This document shows, one piece after another, positions 49,394-57,537 of a DNA stretch of 64,000 nucleotides (the first letter of the stretch is position 1; every line of letters begins with the position of its first letter). A model generated the notes under the pieces. The model made no database searches. It saw only the letters and a program-made list of their open reading frames with translations, and was not told where the DNA came from. This DNA is from Mycobacterium sp. BK086. GTDB lineage: Bacteria > Actinomycetota > Actinomycetes > Mycobacteriales > Mycobacteriaceae. The position numbers were made by a program, and so were the translations under genes. The stretch lies in assembly GCA_004362315.1 (NCBI GenBank), contig SNWL01000003.1:2046001-2110000 (forward strand), given 5' to 3'.

Positions 49394-51717
49394 AGCTTGG
49401 TCAGCGGTGCGTGGTTGTGCATCAGTTTGACCCGCCCGGCACTGCCGAAATCGATCAGTGACATCGCCGACTCCCCCATCCCGGACACCTCCTCGACGCG
49501 GCCGAGACCGTACTTGTCGTGGCTGACACGGTCACCCGGTTCGAGAACCAACAGCGGGCGCTTGCTCGCACCGGCCGAACGCATCGGCGAGGGCCGCGGC
49601 GTACCGAACCGGCCCGCCCCGCTGACCGGCGCACTGGGCGACGGCGCGGTATCGGTACGACGCCAGTCGAGGAGATGCTCAGGGATCTCGCGCAGGAAGC
49701 GGGATTCGGGGTTGAGCATCGGCTGGCCCCACGATGAGCGGACCTTGGCGCGGGTGAGGTAAAGCCGTTGGCGCGCACGGGTTATGCCCACATAGGCCAG
49801 CCGGCGTTCCTCGGACAGCTCGGTCGGATCGCCGAGGGCGCGCATGTGCGGGAACATGCCGTCCTCCCAGCCGGTGACGAAAACCACCGGAAATTCCAGA
49901 CCTTTGGCGGTGTGCAGCGTCATCATCGTGACGACTCCTGCGCTGTGTTCGGGCAGCTCGTCGGAGTCGGCCACCAGCGACACGCGCTCCAGGAACTCGG
50001 CGAGCAGCCCGGTCTGCGGCACGTCCTCGTCGACCTCGGCATCGTCGGCCAGCGCCGCGGCGTTGGCCCGGTCGATACTGAATTCGTGTGCGACGCTGAC
50101 CAGTTCGTTGAGGTTGTCCAGGCGGGCCAGATCCTGCGGGTCACTGGAGGATTCCAGTTCGTTGCGATAGCCGGTGCGGTCCAGCACCGCCTCCACCAGA
50201 TCGCCGAGCTCGTCGTCGAGTTTGCCGCGCAGCTCGTCGAGCAGGTTGACGAAACTCGCGATCGCCTTCTCCGAGCGGGTGTTCAGCATCGGCACCTTGC
50301 CCGCGGCCGCGGCCACCAGCGCGTCGGCGAATGTGGCGCCGGTGTTTTCGGCGTACACCGCCACGCACGCCTCGGCCCGGTCCCCGATCCCGCGGCGCGG
50401 GGTGTTGAGGATGCGGCGCAGACTGACGGCGTCCCCGGGGTTGTCCAGCACCCGCAGGTAGGCGACGATATCGCGAATCTCCTTGCGCTCGTAGAACCGA
50501 ACGCCGCCGACCACCTTGTACGGAATGCCGGCGCGGATGAACACCTCTTCCAGTGAGCGCGACGAGTTGTTGGTGCGGTAGAACACCGCGACGTCGTTGT
50601 AGGTGGTGTCGCCGCGGTCGGCCAGGGCGTCGATCTCCCCCGCCACGAACCGGGCCTCGTCGTGCTCGTTGTCGGCGACGTAGCCGACGATCAGCTCGCC
50701 GTCACCCTCATCGGTCCACAGCCGCTTCTCGCGCCGGTTGGCGTTGCGCGAGATGACGGAGTTGGCCGCGTTCAGGATGTTCTGGGTGGACCGGTAGTTC
50801 TGCTCGAGCAGGATCGTGGTGGCGTTGGGGAAGTCGCGTTCGAAATCCTCGATGTTGCGGATCGTCGCGCCGCGGAACGCATAGATCGACTGGTCGGCGT
50901 CACCTACCACGCACAGCTCGCTGGGCGGCACCGTGTCGGTGTCCGGGGCGGCGACCCCGACGAGCTCGCGCACCAGCACGTACTGGGCGTGGTTGGTGTC
51001 CTGGTATTCGTCGACAAGGACGTGCCGGAACCGCCTGCGGTAGTACTGGGCGATCTGCGGGAAGTTCTGCAGCACCGCCACGGTCTCGCCGATCAGGTCG
51101 TCGAAGTCCAGCGCGTTGGCGGCGCGCAGCCGGCGCTGGTACTCGCCGAACACGGTCGCGACCGTGCGAGTCAGATCATCGGAGCCCGGCTCGAGGGCGG
51201 CCACCGCATCCTCGGGCGCGATCAGCTCGTTCTTGAGGTTGGAGATCGCGTTGGCCAGCACCCGCGGCGAGTAGCGCTTGGTGTCCAGGCCCATGTCCTT
51301 GCCGATCATCAGCAGCAGGCGGCGCGAGTCGTCGGCGTCGTAGATCGAGAAGTTCGAGTTCAGCCCGGGCAGCAGCGAGGCCTGATTGCGCAGGATCCGC
51401 ACACAGGTGGAGTGAAACGTCGACACCCACATGTTGCGGGCCCGCGGCCCGACCAGCGTGACCACCCGCTCGCGCATCTCGGCGGCGGCCTTGTTGGTGA
51501 AGGTGATCGCCAGCACCTGACCCGGCCCGACATCGCGCGCCGCCAGCAGATAGGCGATCCGCCGGGTCAGCACCGCGGTCTTACCCGACCCGGCGCCGGC
51601 CACGATCAGCAGTGGGGGCCCCTCGTGCAGCACGGCCTGGCGCTGCTGCGGGTTGAGGCCCTCGAGGAGTTCGGCCGCATCGGCCGGAGGTTGGAAATCG
51701 GTCACGTGCACACTCAT
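49390..51717 (-). CDS. uvrD1: ATP-dependent DNA helicase UvrD1/PcrA
   Basis: A 775-residue superfamily-1 helicase. Motif I/Walker A is VAGAGSGKTAVL near residue 45; the Q-motif is LNPQQRQAVLHEG; motif II region is VDEYQDTNHAQY; motif III is VGDADQSIYAFRGA; motif IV LEQNYRSTQNIL; motif V TLHTAKGLEFPVVFVTG; motif VI EERRLAYVGITRARQ. The C-terminal tail (about 690-775) ends in the Tudor-like KYGLGRVEEVSGMG... DFGSAGRVKLM, which in UvrD/PcrA contacts RNA polymerase. It unwinds DNA in repair (excision, transcription-coupled) and can act with Ku. ATG 51717. It is divergent from the chorismate mutase transcription unit. Confidence 0.97.
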   Translation of the reverse strand: MSVHVTDFQPPADAAELLEGLNPQQRQAVLHEGPPLLIVAGAGSGKTAVLTRRIAYLLAARDVGPGQVLAITFTNKAAAEMRERVVTLVGPRARNMWVSTFHSTCVRILRNQASLLPGLNSNFSIYDADDSRRLLLMIGKDMGLDTKRYSPRVLANAISNLKNELIAPEDAVAALEPGSDDLTRTVATVFGEYQRRLRAANALDFDDLIGETVAVLQNFPQIAQYYRRRFRHVLVDEYQDTNHAQYVLVRELVGVAAPDTDTVPPSELCVVGDADQSIYAFRGATIRNIEDFERDFPNATTILLEQNYRSTQNILNAANSVISRNANRREKRLWTDEGDGELIVGYVADNEHDEARFVAGEIDALADRGDTTYNDVAVFYRTNNSSRSLEEVFIRAGIPYKVVGGVRFYERKEIRDIVAYLRVLDNPGDAVSLRRILNTPRRGIGDRAEACVAVYAENTGATFADALVAAAAGKVPMLNTRSEKAIASFVNLLDELRGKLDDELGDLVEAVLDRTGYRNELESSSDPQDLARLDNLNELVSVAHEFSIDRANAAALADDAEVDEDVPQTGLLAEFLERVSLVADSDELPEHSAGVVTMMTLHTAKGLEFPVVFVTGWEDGMFPHMRALGDPTELSEERRLAYVGITRARQRLYLTRAKVRSSWGQPMLNPESRFLREIPEHLLDWRRTDTAPSPSAPVSGAGRFGTPRPSPMRSAGASKRPLLVLEPGDRVSHDKYGLGRVEEVSGMGESAMSLIDFGSAGRVKLMHNHAPLTKL

Positions 51718-51754
51718 GTCCGCCCCAACTTACCGCTGTCTGGCGACAGTTTTT

Positions 51755-51784
51755 TTGCGAAGCACGCCTTCGGAGTGGCACACT
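51755..51784 (+). promoter_or_regulatory. Candidate promoter of the chorismate mutase leader
   Basis: TTGCGA (51755-51760) and CACACT (51779-51784) are 18 bases apart. A start 7 bases after the second box would be at 51791, the GTG of the leader peptide, implying a leaderless transcript, a common arrangement in mycobacteria. Boxes are weak matches, so placement is tentative. Confidence 0.45.
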
Positions 51785-51790
51785 CGATTC

Positions 51791-51853
51791 GTGCTTTCTC
51801 CGCAGCGTCGATTTTTCTACGGGTACCGGTTCGCGGTGCCCGTGGGTATCTAG
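51791..51853 (+). CDS. Phe/Tyr-rich leader peptide upstream of chorismate mutase
   Basis: GTG at 51791 opens a 20-residue frame ending at TAG 51851-51853. The middle reads RRFFYGYRF: three Phe and two Tyr within seven residues (from F8 to F14), the end products of the pathway that chorismate mutase starts. The codons lie just upstream of, and within, a 10-bp stem-loop (51819-51843). Phe/Tyr-rich peptides followed by alternative hairpins are the hallmark of ribosome-mediated attenuation (pheA/pheL type). No ribosome site precedes the GTG, but a promoter could start transcription at it. I infer a leader peptide; no homologue search was possible. Confidence 0.6.
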   Translation: MLSPQRRFFYGYRFAVPVGI

Positions 51854-51899
51854 CTGCTCAACCCGAGAGCCCCGCGGTCCGCAACCGGATCCGGGGCTC
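51819..51899 (+). promoter_or_regulatory. Candidate attenuator hairpins before chorismate mutase
   Basis: Hairpin A: ACGGGTACCG (51819-51828) pairs with CGGTGCCCGT (51834-51843), one G-U pair, 5-nt loop, overlapping the Tyr/Phe codons. Hairpin B: GAGCCCCG (51867-51874) pairs with CGGGGCTC (51892-51899). GGGT (44-47 of the 51800 block) can instead pair with ACCC (51861-51864), offering an alternative. There is only a weak T-rich stretch after B. A third pairing TGTGTG (51906-51911) / CACACA (51939-51944) lies next to the ribosome site of the structural gene. Confidence 0.5.
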
Positions 51900-51960
51900 G
51901 TCTCTTGTGTGAGGCCCGGGACCGACGAAGACCTGACCCACACATGAGGAGAACGAAGCG

Positions 51961-52233
51961 ATGACTCTGGAAATGGTTCCTGAAGCCGACAACGACATCG
52001 ACAGCCTGCGCGGCGAGATCGATCAGCTCGACGCCACGATCCTGGCTGCGGTCAAGCGCCGGACCGAGGTGTCCCAGGCGATCGGCCGCGCCCGGATGGC
52101 CTCCGGCGGCACCCGCCTGGTCCACAGCCGTGAGATGAAGGTCATCGAGCGCTACAGCGAGCTCGGCCAGGACGGCAAGGACCTCGCAATGCTGCTGCTG
52201 CGCATGGGCCGCGGCCGGCTAGGCCACTCTTAA
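51961..52233 (+). CDS. Chorismate mutase, AroQ class (Rv0948c-like)
   Basis: A 90-residue all-helical AroQ-delta enzyme that converts chorismate to prephenate for Phe and Tyr. The core helix 1 reads IDSLRGEIDQLDATILAAVKRRTEVSQAIGRARM and the conserved end is LVHSREMKVIERYSELGQDGKDLAMLLLRMGRGRLGHS. Members like this have low activity alone and are activated by the DAHP synthase AroG, which binds the C-terminal LGRGRLGH-type tail. ATG 51961 is preceded by GAGGAGAACGAAGCG, a good ribosome site; relatives may have a short N-terminal extension. Upstream leader suggests Phe/Tyr attenuation. The stop overlaps the acyltransferase stop by 4 nt. Confidence 0.95.
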   Translation: MTLEMVPEADNDIDSLRGEIDQLDATILAAVKRRTEVSQAIGRARMASGGTRLVHSREMKVIERYSELGQDGKDLAMLLLRMGRGRLGHS

Positions 52234-54260
52234 CGCACGGCGTCCAGTAGCCACGGGGTCATCCACTTGACCGCGTTCGGCGTCGGGTGCACGCCATCGA
52301 TGCGCACCTGCACGCCGTTGATCTTGTTGGTGTAGCTGCCGTTCGGCCCGAGCTTCTTGTTCAGGTCGAGCACAGTGACATTCTTGCGATCGGCTACGAC
52401 CCTGCGCAGCAAGGCATTCCACTGGTCGACCCGGCTGGACTGGTCTTCGGGATACAGGTTGCCGTTCGCCTGCTCGCCGTGCCGGCTGTAGGGCTCGGTG
52501 GTCACCACCACGAGCGCCCCGGTCGAGCGCAGGATGTCCAGCGCGTGCCGCAGCTCGCTCTCCAGGTACTTGTCGAAATCGGGCTGGCCGATATGGGCCC
52601 AGTTGCCATTCCGCTTGCGGTCGACCACTTCCCAGCGGCCGATCATCATCAGCACCACGTCGGGCTTGTCGTAGGCGATGCGCTGAGCCCAGCGCTCGGG
52701 CCACGCGTCACACTCGGGTTTCTGCTCCAGGCTCTGCCCGGAGTACCGGTACGGCCCGCCGCGCACCAGCCCGCAGCCGATCGTGGTGCGGTCCAGGAAC
52801 GTGATCCCGGGGGTGGGCGGCAGGTAGCGCATCACGGTCCACCCGATGGAGTCGCCGAACACCGAGACCGTGTGCTGGCGCGGGCCCGTGTGCGAGGGCG
52901 CCGCGGCCCGCACCGTTTCCACCGGCGCGACCAGCGCCGCCTGGGTGATGTCGGGGCTCGACGGATCGATGCGGGTTCCGATCGGCACGACGGCGACCGC
53001 GACGGCGACGGCCGTGGCCATCGTGGCGGCAGCCAGCCGCAGCTGCGGGACGTGTACCGGACGCCAGCGCCGGATCGGCCGCTCGATCAGCCACCACGAT
53101 CCGGCCGCCACGGCCAGCGTGACCGCACAGCGGGCGCCGAACAGCCCGTAACCACTCCACCCGGTCCGCTCGCCGGTGAGGATCAGGAAGATCGGCCAGT
53201 GCCAGAGGTAGACGCCATAGGAGATGACGCCCAGTGCCACCAGCGGCGGGGTGGACAGCACCCACGCCACCGGCCCGTTCTGCTCGAGCGCGACGCCCGC
53301 GATCACCGCGACCGCGGCGACGGCGACGACGATCAGCAGGCCGTTGCGGAACTCCGCGGCGCTGCCGGTCGCAACGTGTGTGATCGCCGCCAGCACGGCC
53401 ACCCCGGCCAGCGGCACGCCGCCGGCCAGCCAGCGGACCCACCGCGACCGGATCGACGGCCAGCCCGCCACCATCGCCGGCCAGTCCCGCACCAGCAGCG
53501 CCGCCGCGGCGGCACCGATGAGCAGCGCCTGAGCGCGAGTGTCGGTGCCGAAGTACACCCGGTTCAGCGAGTCGTCATCGGCCATCAGGATCGCCTCGGC
53601 CGCCGAGCCCGCCGTCCCCACCACCGCGAGCGCGAGCACCGCCCACCGGACCGCGTTGATGGTCGGGGTCTTCTTGCGCCAGCGAGCGATGACCGCGAGC
53701 AGCACCGCCACCGCGACGATGAGCACCGGCCAGATCAAGTAGTACTGCTCTTCGACGCCCAGCGACCAGGTGTGTTGCAGCGGCGACGGCGTGGCGCCCT
53801 GACTAAAGTAGTCGGTCTGGTGCGAGACGAACGCCCAGTTCGCCACCCACAGGAACGCGGCGACCGCGTCGTCGCGCAGGCCGCTGACGGCGTCGGGCGG
53901 GAACAGGATCCGCGCGGCGATCACCGCGAGCACCATGATCAGCAGGGCGGGCAGCAGGCGGCGGGCGCGCCGCACCCAGAACGAGCCGAGGTCGAGCTTT
54001 CCGGTCCTGCCGATCTCGTCGAGCAGCAATGACGTGATCAGGAAGCCGCTGAGCACGAAGAAGATGTCGACACCGATGAATCCGCCTGCGACACCTGGGA
54101 TCCCGCCGTGACCGATCAGTACGAGTGCGACGGCAACACCACGGATCCCGTTCAGCGCAGGTATGCCCTCACCGCGCGGCTTCGGCCGGCGCAGCTGGCT
54201 CGACTGCGAGACGGGATCAACCCATGGACTTTGCGCCCACAAGCGCGCCGTCACTCTCAT
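52230..54260 (-). CDS. Acyltransferase family 3 with C-terminal SGNH domain
   Basis: A 676-residue membrane O-acyltransferase (OafA/YrhL type). The N-terminal part has about ten or eleven transmembrane helices with the acyltransferase-3 start LNGIRGVAVALVLIGHGG (catalytic His) and GVDIFFVLSGFLITSLLLDEI, YLWHWPIF. The last 220 residues form an extracytoplasmic SGNH hydrolase-like domain: nucleophile in VFGDSIGW, DGVHPTPNAVKWM with the Asp-His pair. It would transfer an acyl group from the cytoplasm to a cell-wall glycan or glycolipid. ATG 54260 is preceded by GAGGAGGAC; the longer frame from 54299 adds no family residues. Confidence 0.9.
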   Translation of the reverse strand: MRVTARLWAQSPWVDPVSQSSQLRRPKPRGEGIPALNGIRGVAVALVLIGHGGIPGVAGGFIGVDIFFVLSGFLITSLLLDEIGRTGKLDLGSFWVRRARRLLPALLIMVLAVIAARILFPPDAVSGLRDDAVAAFLWVANWAFVSHQTDYFSQGATPSPLQHTWSLGVEEQYYLIWPVLIVAVAVLLAVIARWRKKTPTINAVRWAVLALAVVGTAGSAAEAILMADDDSLNRVYFGTDTRAQALLIGAAAAALLVRDWPAMVAGWPSIRSRWVRWLAGGVPLAGVAVLAAITHVATGSAAEFRNGLLIVVAVAAVAVIAGVALEQNGPVAWVLSTPPLVALGVISYGVYLWHWPIFLILTGERTGWSGYGLFGARCAVTLAVAAGSWWLIERPIRRWRPVHVPQLRLAAATMATAVAVAVAVVPIGTRIDPSSPDITQAALVAPVETVRAAAPSHTGPRQHTVSVFGDSIGWTVMRYLPPTPGITFLDRTTIGCGLVRGGPYRYSGQSLEQKPECDAWPERWAQRIAYDKPDVVLMMIGRWEVVDRKRNGNWAHIGQPDFDKYLESELRHALDILRSTGALVVVTTEPYSRHGEQANGNLYPEDQSSRVDQWNALLRRVVADRKNVTVLDLNKKLGPNGSYTNKINGVQVRIDGVHPTPNAVKWMTPWLLDAVR

Positions 54261-54469
54261 GTCCTCCTCGGTCTTCAATCCTGTGAATCTAGATCGCAAC
54301 GACGGCCGATGGACGCAGGCGCGCGGTCATCGACGTCAAATACCTGCGTAGGTGTCCGATGGGGAGGCAAACAGACCCTGTTCGAGGGATTCCGGGCCTC
54401 CCCGGCACCGGCATACACTACGACCAGCTGATTACAGACGGGTGGACCGAAGTTGTTGAGCGCCAACGT

Positions 54470-56029
54470 ATGACCGCCGGCATGTACCTGACACAAGGGT
54501 TGCACAGGGCCGCCCGCGCCACCGGCGACGACACGATGACGGTCTGCGGTGAACGCGTCCACAGCTTCACTGAGGCCGCCGACCGCGTGGCCAGGCTGGC
54601 CGGCGCGTTCCAGGCGCTGGGAGCACGCGAGGGTGACCGCATCGCCATGCTGTCGCTGAACTCCGATCGCTACTCGGAGTACCTGCTCGCCACCCCGTGG
54701 GCCGGGGCGGTGCTCAACCCGATCAACATCCGCTGGAGTGCCGCCGAGATCGCGTACAGCCTGCGCGACTCCGACACCAGAATGCTGTTGATCGACGACA
54801 CGTTCCTGCCGTTACTGCCCGAATTGCAGTCGCAGTCAAGCGATCTGGCGACTGTCATTCACTGTGGCGACGGCCCCACACCAGAGGGGACGCTGTCCTA
54901 CGAGGAGCTGGTGGCGACGAACGAACCGGTGCCCGACGCGCACCGCGCCGGCTCGGATCTGGCCGGCGTCTTCTACACCGGCGGCACCAGCGGGCACCCC
55001 AAGGGCGTCATGCTGACCCACGACAACCTCATGACGTCGGCGCTGGGCAGCCTGGCGTCGGGATACTTCCTGACCTCGGGCGGGCCGCTCTTGCACGCCG
55101 CTCCGATGTTCCACCTGGCCGACCTGGCGATCTGGCTGGCGCAGATCCTCAACGGCGGCACCCACGTGTTCATCCCGGCGTTCCGGCCGGACTGGGTGCT
55201 CGAGGCCGTGCAGCGGCACGGCGTCAGCGATCTGCTGCTGGTTCCGACGATGGTGCAGATGCTCGTCGACCATCCGTCGCTACCCGACCACGACACGAGC
55301 AGCCTGCGGTCGGTGATGTACGGCGGCTCGCCGATCTCCGCGGCCCTGCTGGAACGGGCTGCCGACCGGCTGCCCACCGCGTCGTTCGTGCAGGCCTACG
55401 GCATGACCGAGGTGTCGCCGGTCGCCACGCTGCTGGGTCCGGCCGATCACCACGACCCGCGGCTGCGGATGTCGGGCGGACGCGCCGCGCCGCATTCCGA
55501 GGTCCGCATCGTCGGCGAGGACGACGCCGAGCTCCCCCGCGGTGAGGTCGGCGAGATCGTCGTGCGCGGCAGCCACGTGATGGCGGGCTACTGGGGCAAG
55601 CCCGAGGAGACCGCGGCCGCGCTGCGGGACGGCTGGATGCACACCGGCGACGCCGGCTATATGGATGACCGCGGCTATGTCTTCGTCGTCGACCGCCTCA
55701 AGGACATGATCGTGTCCGGCGGGGAGAACGTGTACTCCGTCGAGGTGGAGAACGCGCTGGCCCGTCACCCCGCGGTGGCCACCTGCGCGGTGATCGGGAT
55801 ACCCGACGAGCACTGGGGCGAACGCGTGCACGCCGTGGTGGTGCTGGCCGCCGGGCAGCAGGCCGACCATGACGAGCTGCGGGAGTTCTGCAAGTCGCTC
55901 ATCGGCGGTTACAAGATCCCCCGCAGCTTCGAGGTGGTCGACGCGCTGCCGACCTCGGCGGCGGGCAAGGTGCTCAAACGCGAACTGCGGGCCAAGTATT
56001 GGACGGGTTCGGACCGCTCGGTCGGCTGA
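54470..56029 (+). CDS. Acyl-CoA synthetase / fatty-acid-CoA ligase (FadD family)
   Basis: A 519-residue AMP-forming ligase of the ANL superfamily. The P-loop motif is FYTGGTSGHPKGVMLTH near residue 165, followed by QAYGMTEVSPVATLLGP, the hinge-region HTGDAGYMDDRGYVFVVDRLKDMIVSGGENVYSVEVE, and the C-terminal catalytic Lys in PTSAAGKVLKRELR. It activates a fatty or aryl acid to its CoA thioester; chain length is not predictable. I chose ATG 54470 (MTAGMYLTQGLHRAA); the frame continues to 54359 without family resemblance, and ATG at 54482 is an alternative. Ends one base before the convergent aldehyde dehydrogenase stop. Confidence 0.92.
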   Translation: MTAGMYLTQGLHRAARATGDDTMTVCGERVHSFTEAADRVARLAGAFQALGAREGDRIAMLSLNSDRYSEYLLATPWAGAVLNPINIRWSAAEIAYSLRDSDTRMLLIDDTFLPLLPELQSQSSDLATVIHCGDGPTPEGTLSYEELVATNEPVPDAHRAGSDLAGVFYTGGTSGHPKGVMLTHDNLMTSALGSLASGYFLTSGGPLLHAAPMFHLADLAIWLAQILNGGTHVFIPAFRPDWVLEAVQRHGVSDLLLVPTMVQMLVDHPSLPDHDTSSLRSVMYGGSPISAALLERAADRLPTASFVQAYGMTEVSPVATLLGPADHHDPRLRMSGGRAAPHSEVRIVGEDDAELPRGEVGEIVVRGSHVMAGYWGKPEETAAALRDGWMHTGDAGYMDDRGYVFVVDRLKDMIVSGGENVYSVEVENALARHPAVATCAVIGIPDEHWGERVHAVVVLAAGQQADHDELREFCKSLIGGYKIPRSFEVVDALPTSAAGKVLKRELRAKYWTGSDRSVG

Positions 56030-57487
56030 TTACTTCGTCAGCGCGATGTACTTGGTGTCGAGGTACTCCTCGATACCTTCGTAACCACCCTCGCGGCCGA
56101 ACCCGGATTCTTTGACCCCGCCGAACGGTGCGGCCGGATCGGAGATCACGCCCCGGTTGACCCCGACCATCCCGGACTCGATGGCCTCGGCCACCCGCAG
56201 CGCCCGGTCCAGCGACTCGGTGTAGATGTAGGACGCCAGACCGTATTCGGTGTTGTTGGCGGCGGCGACGCCGTCCTCCTCGGTGTCGAAGCCGATGATC
56301 GGCGCGACGGGACCGAACACCTCCTCGGTGAGGATGCGCGCGTTCGGCGGCACGTCGGTCAGCACGGTCGCCGGGTAAAAGTTGCCGGGGCCGCCGGGTG
56401 CCTGACCGCCGAGCGCGACGGTCGCGCCCTTGGCCACCGCGTCGTCGACGAGCTCCTGAACCTTGGCCAGCTGCTTGGTGTTGACCAGCGGGCCGAGCTT
56501 GGCCGACGGGTCGAGCCCGTTGCCGAGGTTGACCTCGCCCATCCGCTTGACGAACTTGTCGGTGAACTCCTCGATGACGGCATTGGCGACGTGGATGCGG
56601 TTGGCGGCCGTGCAGGCCTCACCGCCGTTGCGCATCTTGGCCAGCATCGCGCCGTCCACCGCGGCGTCGACGTCGGCGTCGTCGAACACCACGAACGGCG
56701 CGTTGCCGCCGAGCTCCATCGAGGTGCGCAGAAGCTTGTCTGCCGACTGGGCCACCAGCGCCTTGCCGATGCCGGTGGAGCCGGTGAACGTCAGCTTGCG
56801 CAGCCGGCCGTCGTCGATCAGGGCCTTAGTGACGTCACCGGGGTTGCTGGTGGGTAGCACCGACAGCACACCCTTGGGCAGGCCGGCGTCGGCCATCAGC
56901 TTGGCCAGCAGCAGCATGGTCAGCGGGGTTTCCTGCGCGGGCTTGACGATCATGGTGCAGCCGGCCGCGAAGGCGGGGCCGATCTTGCGAGTTCCCATGG
57001 CCAGTGGGAAGTTCCACGGCGTGATGGCATAGCAGGGGCCGACCGGCTGCTTGGTCACGATGATGCGTCCGGTGCCTGCCGGCGACGGCGTGTACCGCCC
57101 GCCGATGCGGACCGCTTCCTCGGCGAACCAGCGGAAGAATTCGGCGCCGTACTTGACCTCGCCCAAGCTCTCGGCCACGACCTTGCCCATCTCCAGCGTC
57201 ATCAAGGTGGCGAGGTCGTCGGCGCGGGCGATGATCGTCTCGAAGACCGAGCGCAGGATCTCGCCGCGGTCGCGGGCCGGCGTCGCGGCCCATTCGGCCT
57301 GTACCGCGCAGGCCGCGTCGAGCGCAGCGACGGCGTCGGCGGCCGTCGCGTCGGCCACCGTCGTGATGACGGTGTCGTTGGACGGGTCGTGAACCTCGAA
57401 CGTCGACGAGCCGGGTCGCTCTTCACCGCCGATCCACAGTCCGGTGGGAACCGACGACAACAGCCGTTCAATGTCTGGGGTGCTCAT
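56030..57487 (-). CDS. NAD(P)-dependent succinate-semialdehyde-type aldehyde dehydrogenase
   Basis: A 485-residue aldehyde dehydrogenase. Motifs: ITPWNFPLAMGTRKIGPAFAAGCTMIVKPAQETP (coenzyme-binding), LTFTGSTGIGKALVAQS, ELGGNAPFVVFDDADVDAAV (general-base Glu) and NGGEACTAANRIHV with the catalytic Cys. Overall it resembles the GabD group that oxidises succinate semialdehyde to succinate, linking to the TCA cycle whose sucCD genes lie 10 kb away. Substrate is inferred from family only. ATG 57487 was chosen at MSTPDIERLL; an upstream in-frame ATG at 57514 gives nine extra residues. Divergent from pgi across 50 bases. Confidence 0.9.
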   Translation of the reverse strand: MSTPDIERLLSSVPTGLWIGGEERPGSSTFEVHDPSNDTVITTVADATAADAVAALDAACAVQAEWAATPARDRGEILRSVFETIIARADDLATLMTLEMGKVVAESLGEVKYGAEFFRWFAEEAVRIGGRYTPSPAGTGRIIVTKQPVGPCYAITPWNFPLAMGTRKIGPAFAAGCTMIVKPAQETPLTMLLLAKLMADAGLPKGVLSVLPTSNPGDVTKALIDDGRLRKLTFTGSTGIGKALVAQSADKLLRTSMELGGNAPFVVFDDADVDAAVDGAMLAKMRNGGEACTAANRIHVANAVIEEFTDKFVKRMGEVNLGNGLDPSAKLGPLVNTKQLAKVQELVDDAVAKGATVALGGQAPGGPGNFYPATVLTDVPPNARILTEEVFGPVAPIIGFDTEEDGVAAANNTEYGLASYIYTESLDRALRVAEAIESGMVGVNRGVISDPAAPFGGVKESGFGREGGYEGIEEYLDTKYIALTK

Positions 57488-57537
57488 GACTCCATCATGT
57501 ACACCTTTGGCCACCTCGTCACACTAGGGTTGAGCGA

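Noticed and set aside
51736..51756. Short hairpin CTGTC-TGGC-GACAG followed by seven T between uvrD1 and the leader peptide
   Set aside because: It looks like a small intrinsic terminator, but no plus-strand gene lies upstream to terminate and the stem is only 5 bp; it is more likely part of the promoter region.
52287..54032. 581-residue plus-strand open frame opposite the SGNH acyltransferase
   Set aside because: Antisense of a multi-pass acyltransferase with clear motifs; no family resemblance in the plus frame.
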